Both the position numbers and the translations under genes were made by a program. A stretch of 64,000 bases of DNA from contig JBIINB010000005.1 of the NCBI GenBank assembly GCA_044337705.1, positions 14,092 to 78,091 on the forward strand. The letters are read 5' to 3'. The stretch comes from JBEISR01 sp044337705 (GTDB taxonomy: Bacteria > Planctomycetota > Planctomycetia > Pirellulales > Pirellulaceae). Positions 37,919 through 47,931 of the stretch are shown piece by piece (the stretch's first letter is position 1; the number at the start of each line of letters is the position of its first letter). The notes under the pieces are model-generated. The model ran no database searches. It saw only the letters and a program-made list of their open reading frames with translations, and was not told where the DNA came from.

Positions 37919-38685
37919 CGATCGCTCCTTTGCTCTCCGGGGGATCCACCACCATAGCTCCGACCAGCTACATGCCTAAGCACGTCGTCCAACTTCAACC
38001 GGCCTTCGTATAGCGTTCTTCCCAAGATGCAACCGGCCGCTCCAACTTCCAGAAGCTGGTCGATATCGTTCCAGTCGGTAACACCACCTGAAGCGATCAC
38101 CGGAAATTTCGATACCTGTTGCAAGGCCACCAGCGCATCGATATTGGTTCCCGCCATCATGCCGTCTCGCGCGATGTCGGTGTAAACCACAGCAGCGACA
38201 TTCTTCGTCTGCTCCTGGATCTGCTGCAGAAGATCACCTGCCGATTTCTGCGATGTCTTCTGCCAACCTTCGGTAGCTACTTTGCCATCTCGAGCGTCCA
38301 AGCCAAGCACGAGGACACCGGGATACTTGTCGCACATTTCGGCAAACCAATCCGGATGCTTGAGCGCCGTGGTTCCCACCACCAAACGATCGACTCCCAG
38401 ATCGATCCAGCGCCGGATCGTTTCTTCATTTCGGATCCCGCCACCCACCTGAAGTGTAGCGCTGGCTACAGCTTTGCGGATCCCCCTCAATGCCGGCTCA
38501 TTGGCCTGACTCCCCGATTTCGCGCCGTCCAGGTCGACGCAATGCAACCGACTCGACCCCTCGCCGATCCAGCGACTTGCCATTTCCGCGGGGTTCTCGC
38601 CAAAGACCGTATCGCGGGCATAATCGCCCTGCTGAAGTCGCACACACTTGCCCCCGAGAAGATCGATCGCCGGCCAGATTTCCAT
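37915..38685 (-). CDS. hisA: 1-(5-phosphoribosyl)-5-[(5-phosphoribosylamino)methylideneamino]imidazole-4-carboxamide isomerase
   Basis: 256 residues from ATG 38685, which gives the family N-terminus MEIWPAIDLLGGKCVRLQQGDY; the frame is open further upstream without support. TIM-barrel HisA features: WPAIDLLGGKCVRL with the catalytic Asp (residue 7), QVGGGIRNEETIRRWIDLGVDRLVVG (phosphate loop), VYTDIARDGMMAGTN (second catalytic Asp), and VIASGGVTDWNDIDQLL. It performs the Amadori isomerisation in histidine synthesis. Unusually it is coupled to eda and kdgK rather than hisF/hisH/hisI. Confidence 0.96.
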   Translation of the reverse strand: MEIWPAIDLLGGKCVRLQQGDYARDTVFGENPAEMASRWIGEGSSRLHCVDLDGAKSGSQANEPALRGIRKAVASATLQVGGGIRNEETIRRWIDLGVDRLVVGTTALKHPDWFAEMCDKYPGVLVLGLDARDGKVATEGWQKTSQKSAGDLLQQIQEQTKNVAAVVYTDIARDGMMAGTNIDALVALQQVSKFPVIASGGVTDWNDIDQLLEVGAAGCILGRTLYEGRLKLDDVLRHVAGRSYGGGSPGEQRSDR

Positions 38686-38957
38686 CCGATTCGTTCCCTT
38701 TGCTGCGCCCGTCCGTATGCCTCGAAACTCCATCAGAATAACCGCTGGCCATCTGCCGTAAACTCCTCCGGCTACAATAGTCTCTGTTGCATCTTCCAAA
38801 CTTGCTCCAAATCTTCAGTTGGACGCGGTCTGAATGCCAGTCGCCCAAAACTCTCTCGAAGATCTCCAGCGCTTCGGTGCGGTGGTAGCAACTTTCGTCG
38901 ACGCTTCCCTCCACCGCTGTTGTCCAGCCGGAACCCTCATATAGAAAGCCCGGTCTG

Positions 38958-39608
38958 ATGATCCACCACTGTTGGTTCGCTCTATTGCTTGCTCTGTTCG
39001 CTGCAACGTCCCCTTCCCCCGCCAACCACCCCTTCCATATTTGCGTCGGCGAAATGGACTGGGATGAGGAGCGGGGATGCTGGGAGATCGCGTTGCGCCT
39101 GCATGCCGAAGATATCCAGCGTGAGATGGCAAAAATCGACGGGAAGGAGGTGGAGCTCCAGCCGGGCGAACTTCCGCCTGCATTGGAAAAACTTCTGGAG
39201 GCTCATTTTTTTATCACCCAGTCGCTCGTCGACCAGAAGCCGGACCAACGATCCTTGGAGCCGGAAACAAAGGGACTCGATGCGTCAAAGCAGGCTGAGG
39301 GAACCGCAGGGAACATCCGTTTGCAGGGGACCAAGGTCAGTCGCCTGGAGCTGGTCGGCACCGAATCGTCGCGAGGTTGGTTCTGGGTTTATTTTCGGCT
39401 GCACGAGTCGAAGCAGGAGATTCCAGAAGGAAGCTCATCCGCGAAAGTCGATCTCGTCCGCTTTCTTCACCACACCATTCTGCTGGATCAGGTAGAAGGC
39501 CAGTCCAACACGCTGCTGGTACGGAAAGGAAAGCAGCGAAAAAGCCTCACCTTTCAGGCCGACTCCAAGCGATCCCCCTGGCCCGTGTTCGATCAAGCAT
39601 CGAAGTAA
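38958..39608 (+). CDS. DUF6702-like secreted protein
   Basis: 216 residues with an N-terminal signal peptide (CWFALLLALFAATSPSPA, residues 5-22). NHPFHICVGEMDWDEERGCWEIALRLHAEDIQREM (about 23-58) matches the start of DUF6702 proteins, which are exported proteins of unknown role. A second conserved part is WFWVYFRLHESKQEIPEGSS and KVDLVRFLHHTILLDQVEGQSNTLLV. The gene reads against glnA and the two overlap by 16 bases at their 3' ends. A divergent promoter region of about 270 bases separates it from hisA. Confidence 0.82.
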   Translation: MIHHCWFALLLALFAATSPSPANHPFHICVGEMDWDEERGCWEIALRLHAEDIQREMAKIDGKEVELQPGELPPALEKLLEAHFFITQSLVDQKPDQRSLEPETKGLDASKQAEGTAGNIRLQGTKVSRLELVGTESSRGWFWVYFRLHESKQEIPEGSSSAKVDLVRFLHHTILLDQVEGQSNTLLVRKGKQRKSLTFQADSKRSPWPVFDQASK

Positions 39609-41005
39609 CGAGCGAACTCGAATGGATCGGGCACCATGCGGTGGGCTTCCACCTCATCGGCCATTTTGGAGTCGATCCACTTGCGCAGGATCTCCTCCGA
39701 GAAAACATCGCCGCGGAGTAGAAAATCATGATCCGACGCCAACGCCTCTAAGGACGCTTCCAGCGATCTTGGGACTCGCGCAGTCGCTTTCAGCTGCTCG
39801 GGGGGCAAGTCGTAGATGTCCTTGTCGAGCGGGTCGCCGGGGGGAATGCGATTTTGAATCCCATCAATCGCTGCCATGGCGATAGCTGCAAACGCGAGAT
39901 AGGGGTTGCAGGTTCCATCGGGACACCGAAACTCGATCCGTTTGCTTTCGGGCTGATGACTGTACATGGGGATTCGGATAGCGGCCGATCGATTCCTCTG
40001 GGAATAAGCCAGATGCACAGGCGCTTCGTAGCCTGGCACCATCCTCTTGTAGCTGTTGGTGGAAGGATTCGTCAGTGCCATCAGCGCTGCACTGTGTTTC
40101 AGAATTCCTCCTATAGCAAACATTCCAAGCTCGCTCAGTCCTGCGTAGTTCCGGCCCGACATCAACGATTTCCCGTTCTTCCAGAACGACAAATGGGTGT
40201 GCATCCCCGAGCCATTATCGCCCAGCACAGGTTTGGGCATAAACGTCGCAACCTTCCCATGTCGCCTCGCCAAGTTTCTGACGACGTACTTGTAGAGCAT
40301 CACATGGTCGGCTGTCCGCATTAGCGTGTCGTAACGAAAATCGATCTCTCCCTGACCAGGCACCGCTACCTCGTGGTGATGGCATTCGACATCCAGACCT
40401 GCCTCGATCAGAGACATCATGATGTCATTTCGAAGGTCCATTCCCTGATCATGCGGCGGACAGGGAAAGTAGCCTTCTTTCCTCCGCATCTGATAGGCAA
40501 GATTCGGCCTGTCGGTGCGATGCTGCTGCCAAGCGGCTTCGCCACCTTCCAGATAATAAAATCCGTGCGATGGTGACTGGTCGAACCGAACGCTGTCGAA
40601 AACAAAGAACTCGCATTCCGCGCCAATGTAGACTGCATCCGCTAATCCAGTTCCGGCAATGTAGTCTTGAGCCCTTTTGGCAAGATGTCTTGGATCAAAA
40701 GGGTAATCAGTCCGCGTGATCGGATCCTGAATCTCGCAGATCAGATTCAGCGTAGGAAGCTGGGCGAATGGGTCGACGAAGGCGGTATCCGCCTTGGGAA
40801 CCATCAATAGGTCGCTCTCATGAATCGATTGCCAGCCACGAATGCTGGATCCATCGAACCCGAACCCCTCCTCAAAGGATTCTGCAGTCAAACGCGAAGC
40901 GGGAATGGTGGAGTGCTGCCAGTGGCCAAACAGGTCAGTGAAACGCAGATCAACCGCGCGGACATCGCGTTCACGGCAAAGGACCAGGACATCACGAGGC
41001 GTCAC
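39593..41005 (-). CDS. glnA: Glutamine synthetase, type I
   Basis: 470 residues, the GSI-beta length. FDGSSIRGWQSIHESDL (about residues 49-65), GAECEFFVFD, NGSGMHTHLSFWKNG, and TNPSTNSYKRMVPGYEAPVHLAYS are all present, and KRIEFRCPDGTCNPYLAFAAIAMA completes the ATP/glutamate site. DIYDLPPEQ (about residues 396-404) retains the tyrosine that in other bacteria is adenylylated, so adenylyl control is possible. It makes glutamine from glutamate and ammonia. The ATG at 41005 lies inside the last codons of the MMPL transporter gene (14-base overlap), so expression is probably coupled to it, an uncommon partner for glnA. Confidence 0.96.
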   Translation of the reverse strand: MTPRDVLVLCRERDVRAVDLRFTDLFGHWQHSTIPASRLTAESFEEGFGFDGSSIRGWQSIHESDLLMVPKADTAFVDPFAQLPTLNLICEIQDPITRTDYPFDPRHLAKRAQDYIAGTGLADAVYIGAECEFFVFDSVRFDQSPSHGFYYLEGGEAAWQQHRTDRPNLAYQMRRKEGYFPCPPHDQGMDLRNDIMMSLIEAGLDVECHHHEVAVPGQGEIDFRYDTLMRTADHVMLYKYVVRNLARRHGKVATFMPKPVLGDNGSGMHTHLSFWKNGKSLMSGRNYAGLSELGMFAIGGILKHSAALMALTNPSTNSYKRMVPGYEAPVHLAYSQRNRSAAIRIPMYSHQPESKRIEFRCPDGTCNPYLAFAAIAMAAIDGIQNRIPPGDPLDKDIYDLPPEQLKATARVPRSLEASLEALASDHDFLLRGDVFSEEILRKWIDSKMADEVEAHRMVPDPFEFARYFDA

Positions 41006-43844
41006 GGGTTGAATTCCTTATTCGTTCTTGAGGATCGAAGATACGAGCGTCCAAAGACAGCAGGGCAGGCACCAGGATAGTGCGTACCACAAAGGTATCA
41101 ATCAGGATGCCAAGGGATATAGCAACCCCCAGCTCCGTCATCCCCTGCAGAACGGGCGATCGAGCATCCCCAACCAGCCAGGCTGGTACCCCCGTCTCCG
41201 CCAACCATTGAAGTCCGCCGCCCGCCGCCAACGCAAGAAAGGTTCCGGCCATCACCAAGCCGCAGCTGCTGATAATGCTGCCAGTGGTCTCAATCGCGTA
41301 CCGCATGCCCTGCCGACTTCCCCATCTTTTCTGCTCTTCGGCGACACGCGTCACCAAGTAAACATTATAGTCCTGCCCGACAGCAACCAGAATGACGAAC
41401 AGAAATAGCGGAACCTTCCAGTCGATACCCTGATAGGTGTCGCCTCGCCATGCTTCAAAAAACCAGTGCGTCAGGCCCATGGTGACCAAATAGCTGAGCA
41501 GCACAGTCGCCATCAGGTAAAAACTCCATCTAGCCTTCCCGAGCAGGATCCAGAGTGCCAGCCCCACTCCAGCCGATACGGCCCATTGAATCCGAATCTG
41601 ATCCCTTCCGGTCACCTGCTTCAGATCGACCATCCCCGCCGTCGCTCCACACCGTTCCAGCTTCGCCCCTCTCCAAATCGGCTCATTTCGCAACTGGCCG
41701 ATCCACTGATCAACCCCCTTAAGAATCTCCGCCGCCTCGTCCGAAAACGGATCTGCAGCCATCGCGATATCCCAACGAGCGAACAAAGAGCCGGTGGACA
41801 GATCGGTGAGAAGGAAATGGGACTGAATCCACGGATTGCTTTCCAGCCATCTCTTGCGCCAAGCATCCTTTCCAAACAAACCAATGCGACGACCTGGCGG
41901 AAAATCACCCAGTGGGTCGGTCAGGCACCGAACCGACAGAACCCCAGGCAAATACATCAATTCGCGAACCTTATCGATCGCCGATCGCAACTGAGCCGAC
42001 TCTACAGTCACTCCTTCCAGTTTTGCCACCAGCTGAATCGGGCTTCTCGATCCCACGCCAAAACGCTGCTCGATCTCTTCCATTCCCCGCACGCTGGGGC
42101 TGGAATCGCTGAGCTGACTGGTGAGGTTGTAGCTGACCTTTTCCAACCGCATCCAGCCATAAATAGCGGGAACCGCGAGGATCGCAAGCGTTCCCAAAAA
42201 GCAGCGTACCGGGGAATCGACCAGCCAACGCGCGATCGTCGACCACCACCGGCTGATGCGATGATGCTTCCCCCCGCCAGGAAGATGCCCCCTTGCCACC
42301 TCGCTCGACGTAGAACTCCTTCGCGGCCAAAAGACCCGATCTCCCAAGAGCGAAAGAAGACTGGTCGTGAACGTCAGGACAACTACGATCGACACGGTCA
42401 GCCCGATCCCGATGATCCAACCAGAAAAACGATACTTCTCGAAGCTGGCGACACCCATCATCAGCAATCCGATCACCGTAGTCGCAGCACTGCCCACCAG
42501 CGCCGGCCGTACGGCCAACCATGCTTGTCGCAGGCCTAGCCGAAAACTACTCGTGCAATCACCGTTCGAATCGTTCCCCGAACCGCTCGCTAACTCCTCA
42601 CGCAATCGGGCGATAAAGAACAAACAGAAATCGGTCCCCGCTCCATACAAAAGCACCACCACGAAAATCCGACTGGTGGTAAACACCTTCAGCCATCCCC
42701 AGCGATTGGGATCGACTTCCGACTGAGCCATCAAGGCGATAAGCGACGTCGCCAGCCAGACACTCAGCGCTATGGATACCAGGGGAATGAGCACCAGAAG
42801 CGGGGCTCGGTAGAGGTACCAGAGGGCTCCGATCACCAGCAACACGGTCGCCACTTCCGTCTTCCGAACGCTTTGGCTGGCCGCGAGAAGCATATCAGCT
42901 CCCAGAGCCGCCGAACCGCTCGATTCGATGCGAAGCCCGTTTGCGTCTTCTCCTCCCCCGCTTCTCGCCCTGCATCGCTCCAAAAGACTGTTCAGCCTCT
43001 GCCGCACTTCCAGCTGCTTGGTCGAGGAAAACTCGGTAGCGATTCGAAGCGATATCAGCTTGGCATCCCCACGATCGCTTCCTAGCTTGCTGCCAAGCAC
43101 TTCGTCTTCCCAAGTCCAAATCTCCTGCAATGGATCCCAGGAGAAAACCTCCGAATCTTGCGGTTTTTTCCACTGCGGAATTCCAGATTCTTGCCCCGAT
43201 AAAATCCCCGCTTCCAGCAGGTCGCGATCGCGCTGGGCATAATCACCGGATAAATCCCAGATCGCAGCACGATCCCAATACGCCTGCGAAAGCCTTTCAG
43301 AAGCAACCGGATTCCCTGCAACTTCCATCGCTTCAGCCCACTTCGAATCGAGGTCTATCGCGATGTCGTACCAGCGGATTGCCTGAGCCCATCGATCCTT
43401 TCGATCCTCGGATAAAATCTCTACGGGTGTAGCGCTGGCTACATTCCCTGGAGTCTTCGAAGACCGATCCAAGGACGCGCCAAGCGTTCTCTTGGCTTCC
43501 GCAACTGCAGTCGCATGGGCAAGATGGCGAGCCACATCCAGGGCGACGGCCATGTCAACGGAAGTCAGCGGTTGCTGGCGATCGCGACAAAAGAGCAGAT
43601 ACCATTCGCTTCGGCTTCGCTGATCCGGAAATCCGGTCTCGAGAAGATGCTGCCCCCGTTGGCTGGGACTGTCTGCTGGAAGGAAACGCAGGTCTCCGTC
43701 CTGAGCCACCTGATCCCAACTGGGTGCGGCCGTCCAAAGGGCGATCGCCGCTATGATCCACAGTCCGATCACCTGAAGCGGACAGTCGATCATCCATCCC
43801 AGTAAACTTCTTTCCGCCCTGTCCGACTTCACAATGAAGTTCAC
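40992..43844 (-). CDS. MMPL-family RND transporter
   Basis: 950 residues, starting at a GTG whose G shares the preceding gene's stop (TAGTG). Two halves each have one helix, a large periplasmic loop, and five further helices. GTDFCLFFIARLREELASG (about residue 405) and GQDYNVYLVTRVAEEQKRW (about 835) are the paired TM4 motifs of MMPL proteins. The N-terminal periplasmic loop (residues about 45-320) is large and contains coiled-coil-like tetratricopeptide-like sequence (AQAIRWYDIAIDLDSKWAEAMEVAG). MMPL proteins export lipids or other hydrophobic compounds using proton flow. The substrate is unknown. Confidence 0.92.
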   Translation of the reverse strand: MNFIVKSDRAERSLLGWMIDCPLQVIGLWIIAAIALWTAAPSWDQVAQDGDLRFLPADSPSQRGQHLLETGFPDQRSRSEWYLLFCRDRQQPLTSVDMAVALDVARHLAHATAVAEAKRTLGASLDRSSKTPGNVASATPVEILSEDRKDRWAQAIRWYDIAIDLDSKWAEAMEVAGNPVASERLSQAYWDRAAIWDLSGDYAQRDRDLLEAGILSGQESGIPQWKKPQDSEVFSWDPLQEIWTWEDEVLGSKLGSDRGDAKLISLRIATEFSSTKQLEVRQRLNSLLERCRARSGGGEDANGLRIESSGSAALGADMLLAASQSVRKTEVATVLLVIGALWYLYRAPLLVLIPLVSIALSVWLATSLIALMAQSEVDPNRWGWLKVFTTSRIFVVVLLYGAGTDFCLFFIARLREELASGSGNDSNGDCTSSFRLGLRQAWLAVRPALVGSAATTVIGLLMMGVASFEKYRFSGWIIGIGLTVSIVVVLTFTTSLLSLLGDRVFWPRRSSTSSEVARGHLPGGGKHHRISRWWSTIARWLVDSPVRCFLGTLAILAVPAIYGWMRLEKVSYNLTSQLSDSSPSVRGMEEIEQRFGVGSRSPIQLVAKLEGVTVESAQLRSAIDKVRELMYLPGVLSVRCLTDPLGDFPPGRRIGLFGKDAWRKRWLESNPWIQSHFLLTDLSTGSLFARWDIAMAADPFSDEAAEILKGVDQWIGQLRNEPIWRGAKLERCGATAGMVDLKQVTGRDQIRIQWAVSAGVGLALWILLGKARWSFYLMATVLLSYLVTMGLTHWFFEAWRGDTYQGIDWKVPLFLFVILVAVGQDYNVYLVTRVAEEQKRWGSRQGMRYAIETTGSIISSCGLVMAGTFLALAAGGGLQWLAETGVPAWLVGDARSPVLQGMTELGVAISLGILIDTFVVRTILVPALLSLDARIFDPQERIRNSTRDAS

Positions 43845-46006
43845 TAGCGAGTATGAAGGAATCGCCAGTGCACCATCGATCCCTGCTCCTTCGATTCGGT
43901 TGTTGCGGTCCAGCTACCAAACCGCTTCAGGGGCTCGGTGATTTCAAACAGCTCACCAGCCGTCAGCCGCAACGACTCGGGAGCCCTCTCCAAAAGGTTT
44001 CGATCAAGATCTCCATCGACGACTCGCCCAACACCATAACGGACCCACGGTAAAATCGACTCGAGAATCTTTCCCAAATGGATGTGGGAAGCCCCTGCCA
44101 TCGGCTGACTGCCGTCCCACCAGAAGGCGCGGTCCTTTAAAGGTGTCCCCTCCAGGGCCGCACCACACTGCGGATCCGAATACCCGATCGACAGCCATTG
44201 TTTCCCAAGCCGAACTTGCGGTGTCATCGCCTTGGGAGCGGGGCAATTGTCGGGAATTGGATAAAAGAAACGATCGCCGGTGGGAATTGTTTCATGATCG
44301 GGAAGCGGGATCGAATAATCGTCCGGAATGCGTCCAGGATTGATCTTGCGAAGCACATCAACGGTTTGGTTAGCGGCTTGATAAGTCGCCACAAACCCAT
44401 CCTCAACCAACTGACTATCGCTGACACCGGTGACCAGCATCGCTTCAGGGACCGGAAGTGCTTCCGATGACTCGGGCATCCACGAAGCCCACTGGCGCTG
44501 CGCCAAATTTCCCGATGCCACCGCGATCGCAAATTGTCCATCGCGGGTGCCTGGCAGGAATTTATCCTGCCAAGCATTGGCTATTTGCTCCAGGTTCGGC
44601 CACTGCTCATCGAGCAGTATCGACAGCCGCTGGGCATCGCTTGCCGAAAGCGTCTCCGATTCTGATAGGCCCTCAAGGTAGATACGCATTTTCCTGACAA
44701 TCTTTCTTGCCGATCCAAACCATTCGGGATGGTACTGATGTCGCTGCGCCAGAAAGATCATTGGGTCGCCACCCAAATGGTCCAATATCGAGAGCGGCTT
44801 GGAGCCATCCAGCAGCACCGCCCGGCTTCGCCGCTGAATCCATCCCTCCTGCCCCTCATCGATCAGATAGCTGTAAGAGGTATATCCCTTGAACTCCGGT
44901 ACATGCTGTCCAATCTCACTGTCCAGCCACTCCAGATCCTCCTCCAGGGGCTCCAGCCATTCTGGTAATTCCCCATTGTTGGCCAACGTCAAAGCGGGAC
45001 CGAGACTGCGGTAAAGCCGTGAGAAGTAGTTATTCCAGGTAACACCGAAGCTAGCTTTGGCCGAAGAGTCCGACTGATAACCTATCGAAGTTAGCTTGCC
45101 CGGCGGCGCTGCAATAACATCAGCCAGATGAGGGTGCGCTGCCAAAGAAATACCGCTTCCCAATTCCTTAACTTGCACCGCCTTCTCGCTAACCGTCATC
45201 ACCAAATACTCATCCAGCAATCCAAAGCCGATGGTGAGCGTCCGCCCTTCCAGCAATTCCTGCAGCTTCTCGAAAATCACTTCCTGCTGATCTGTCCCCG
45301 AAGGAATCAGATCCCAGGGCACTACATCAGCGCTCAGCTGGAGAACCAAGCGAGTTCCCCGGTCATCTTCGATCCGCTGGAAGGCATCGGTCACCTGATT
45401 CAATCCAGGGACATTGCCGATCCCTAAAAGGACAATCCCCTGCAATTGATCAAGCAACCCGAGGGCTCGGTTCTGATCTTCGATCTTCCATCCGACAACC
45501 AGCGTCGGAACTGGGATGGCATCGATGCGTGCCTTGACAAGATTCTCGTACCACCTTATCAACATCTCCGGGTTCCCCGAACCCATCGATTCGTTTGCCT
45601 CCGAAATCAGCCGGTTGAATTCCACCAGAAATTGATCCATCTTGGCGTCGGCAAACCAGAACATCTCCTCGGTGGCCATTTCCTGAAGCAGTGCTAGAAG
45701 GTCTTGTACCAGTGGCACCCGCATCATTGTGCGAACTTGGGCTGCCTGCCCGCCCGCCTTTTTCCACTCCTGCTCCAGCCCTTCCTTCAATCGCTGGAAG
45801 GCCGGATGCGAAATCATCGCCTGCACAGGTTCGCTCCGCACCACCTGATCCCACTGCTGCCTGAGATTCAACAGGCTTCCGTAGAAAGCGGCATCCCTTG
45901 GTGCCAACTGCAGCGACTTGGGTAAATGATCCGGCAACTGCTGAGCGATGCCTGCCCCCGTCTGACAGATCAGCAAAAGAACCAACGTCACTATTGTTCG
46001 GTACAT
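43844..46006 (-). CDS. Large secreted protein of unknown function
   Basis: 720 residues from ATG 46006, with a signal peptide (RTIVTLVLLLICQTGAGIAQQ). A tandem ATG pair at 46024/46021 is an alternative. The mature protein has no recognisable domain but opens with LAPRDAAFYGSLLNLRQQWDQV, a phrase shared by a group of planctomycete secreted hypotheticals. It contains long acidic and helical segments. The stop TAG overlaps the GTG start of the MMPL gene by one base. The close link suggests a periplasmic or surface partner of that transporter, which is inference. Confidence 0.78.
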   Translation of the reverse strand: MYRTIVTLVLLLICQTGAGIAQQLPDHLPKSLQLAPRDAAFYGSLLNLRQQWDQVVRSEPVQAMISHPAFQRLKEGLEQEWKKAGGQAAQVRTMMRVPLVQDLLALLQEMATEEMFWFADAKMDQFLVEFNRLISEANESMGSGNPEMLIRWYENLVKARIDAIPVPTLVVGWKIEDQNRALGLLDQLQGIVLLGIGNVPGLNQVTDAFQRIEDDRGTRLVLQLSADVVPWDLIPSGTDQQEVIFEKLQELLEGRTLTIGFGLLDEYLVMTVSEKAVQVKELGSGISLAAHPHLADVIAAPPGKLTSIGYQSDSSAKASFGVTWNNYFSRLYRSLGPALTLANNGELPEWLEPLEEDLEWLDSEIGQHVPEFKGYTSYSYLIDEGQEGWIQRRSRAVLLDGSKPLSILDHLGGDPMIFLAQRHQYHPEWFGSARKIVRKMRIYLEGLSESETLSASDAQRLSILLDEQWPNLEQIANAWQDKFLPGTRDGQFAIAVASGNLAQRQWASWMPESSEALPVPEAMLVTGVSDSQLVEDGFVATYQAANQTVDVLRKINPGRIPDDYSIPLPDHETIPTGDRFFYPIPDNCPAPKAMTPQVRLGKQWLSIGYSDPQCGAALEGTPLKDRAFWWDGSQPMAGASHIHLGKILESILPWVRYGVGRVVDGDLDRNLLERAPESLRLTAGELFEITEPLKRFGSWTATTESKEQGSMVHWRFLHTR

Positions 46007-46122
46007 GCCTTCGATTCCCATCATGCAAGTTCTTCTGCAGGTGATTTTTGCACGTCGCAAGCCATGCCCATTCCAGGCCAATCGGCTAGCGGCAGCCACC
46101 GTTTGCAACTCCGAGTTCTACG

Positions 46123-47655
46123 TCAACCTCTGCAACTCTTCAAAGGCTCAGCCCACTTCTTCTCCAGATACCCATTCCAGGCAAAAGGATGAATCGGCTT
46201 GCCTGTCGCTTCTTCCACTAGACGGCCAGAGGTAACACAACGCCCTTTGGAAAAAACGTGTTTTCGGAACCATTCGATCAAAAGATCAAATTCTTGCTTT
46301 TCCAATATCTTCTCCATTGGCCCAAGCGAGCTTTCGATCGATTCCAGCCACTGCGCCGCGATCAGGTTTCCTAGCGCATAGGTTGGAAAGTATCCAAAAA
46401 GTCCGGCACTCCAGTGAATATCCTGCAATAACCCTTCGCCATCATGGGCTGGCGTCACCCCCAAATAGCGACCGTACGCTTCACTCCACGCCGCTGGAAG
46501 ATCCTCGACTCTCAACCCACCTTCGATCAGCTGTGACTCCAACTCCATGCGGAGCGCAATATGCAAATTGTATGTCGTCTCATCGGCCTCCACTCGAATA
46601 CAACTCGGTTCCACCCGATTGACTTCCAGCACCAGTTCACCGGGATCGGCCGACTGAAACTCCGGCGGCAGCCAGTCGCGCATCTCAGGAAAGATGCCTC
46701 TCCAAAATCCCTCGCTGCGCCCCACGATATTTTCCCAAAAGCGCGATAACGACTCATGGATCCCGAGGGAGGTAGCCGAACCGGCCGGTAGGCCATGCCA
46801 TCGGGTCGATAACCCCTGCTCATAAATGCCGTGCCCCGCCTCGTGCAACGTGGAATAGAAGCCAGAAGTCCAGTCGTGACGGTCGTATCGCGTCAGGATG
46901 CGATGATCGTGTGGACCCAAAGTGGTGCAAAAAGGATGGCTGGTTTCATCCAACCTGCCACGCTGGAAATTGAAACCGATGCGGCTGGCAATCCAATGAT
47001 TCAAAGCTCGCTGGCGATCGATCGATACCTCGACCGTCGACCACTTGCGAGACCTCCGCATTGTTGCCTCCGCCAAATGATCAATCTTGCAGCTCCAATA
47101 GCACTGCAAGCGGTGAAAAAGTTCCCCTAATTGCTCGGCATCAGCCCCCTCTTCAAATAGATCCAGAAGCGCCCCATATCGACTCATCCCTCCGACACGC
47201 CGCAGGTCCGCTTCCTCCTTCTTCAGCTCTACGATCTCCGATAAGATCGGAAGAAAAGGCCTGCAGTCCTTTTGCTCCTTCGCATCCCCCCAAGCTCTTT
47301 GCCCCATGGTCGTCGCCTTCGCCAGCGCACCTACCAAAGACTCCGGCAACCGCACCGCTTTCTCGAAATCCTCTCGCAGACGCGACAAAGATCCCTCCGG
47401 AATCGCTCCGACCAAAATCCCCCGCGTTTCCTCTTCCTGCAGTTCATCCAACCAGTCGATCACACATCGACCGATGCGACGTCGGTGGATCAGAACGCTG
47501 AGATCAGAAATTTGCTGAGCACGCTGCTCCGCACCCCCACTGGGCATCCCAGTCCGTTCGTCCCACTCCAGGAGCGCCAAGGTACCCGACCAACGAGCCG
47601 TTTCTTGGAAGTGGTTGATCAATGCAGCAAGGGGTCGTGACGCTTCCATCAACAT
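46123..47655 (-). CDS. Carboxypeptidase Taq-type metalloprotease (M32)
   Basis: 510 residues, the usual M32 length, from ATG 47655 (GGA 5 bases upstream; ATG 47649 is an alternative). LHEAGHGIYEQGL (HExxH at about residues 271-275) is the zinc site; the downstream glutamate is in GIHESLSRFWENIVGRS, both family blocks. HPFCTTLGPHDHRILTRYD and SAGLFGYFPTYALGNLIAAQ are also standard. It removes C-terminal residues from peptides and is cytoplasmic. It lies 116 bases upstream of the secreted hypothetical and 277 bases after sbcC. Confidence 0.94.
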   Translation of the reverse strand: MLMEASRPLAALINHFQETARWSGTLALLEWDERTGMPSGGAEQRAQQISDLSVLIHRRRIGRCVIDWLDELQEEETRGILVGAIPEGSLSRLREDFEKAVRLPESLVGALAKATTMGQRAWGDAKEQKDCRPFLPILSEIVELKKEEADLRRVGGMSRYGALLDLFEEGADAEQLGELFHRLQCYWSCKIDHLAEATMRRSRKWSTVEVSIDRQRALNHWIASRIGFNFQRGRLDETSHPFCTTLGPHDHRILTRYDRHDWTSGFYSTLHEAGHGIYEQGLSTRWHGLPAGSATSLGIHESLSRFWENIVGRSEGFWRGIFPEMRDWLPPEFQSADPGELVLEVNRVEPSCIRVEADETTYNLHIALRMELESQLIEGGLRVEDLPAAWSEAYGRYLGVTPAHDGEGLLQDIHWSAGLFGYFPTYALGNLIAAQWLESIESSLGPMEKILEKQEFDLLIEWFRKHVFSKGRCVTSGRLVEEATGKPIHPFAWNGYLEKKWAEPLKSCRG

Positions 47656-47931
47656 GACATCCAGAAGACAGATTCGATCCATGCGTGCCCGATCGGCATT
47701 CGCCAGTCTCCTCGATTTCGCATCTATCGCCAAGGAGACAGGGCCGAGTGATCTTACTGATCGAACTTTTCAAGCCATTTTACCCGCCAAGACAGCCTTT
47801 CTGGCAGACAACTTGGCCAACCGGTCGACATCTACTGAAACGCTTTTTCGTAACCATCCACAAACCGGCGATGAGAAATGTCGCATGCGAGCGAACAAAG
47901 GATCCAGGAAACTGCGGGCCCATCACCCCTC

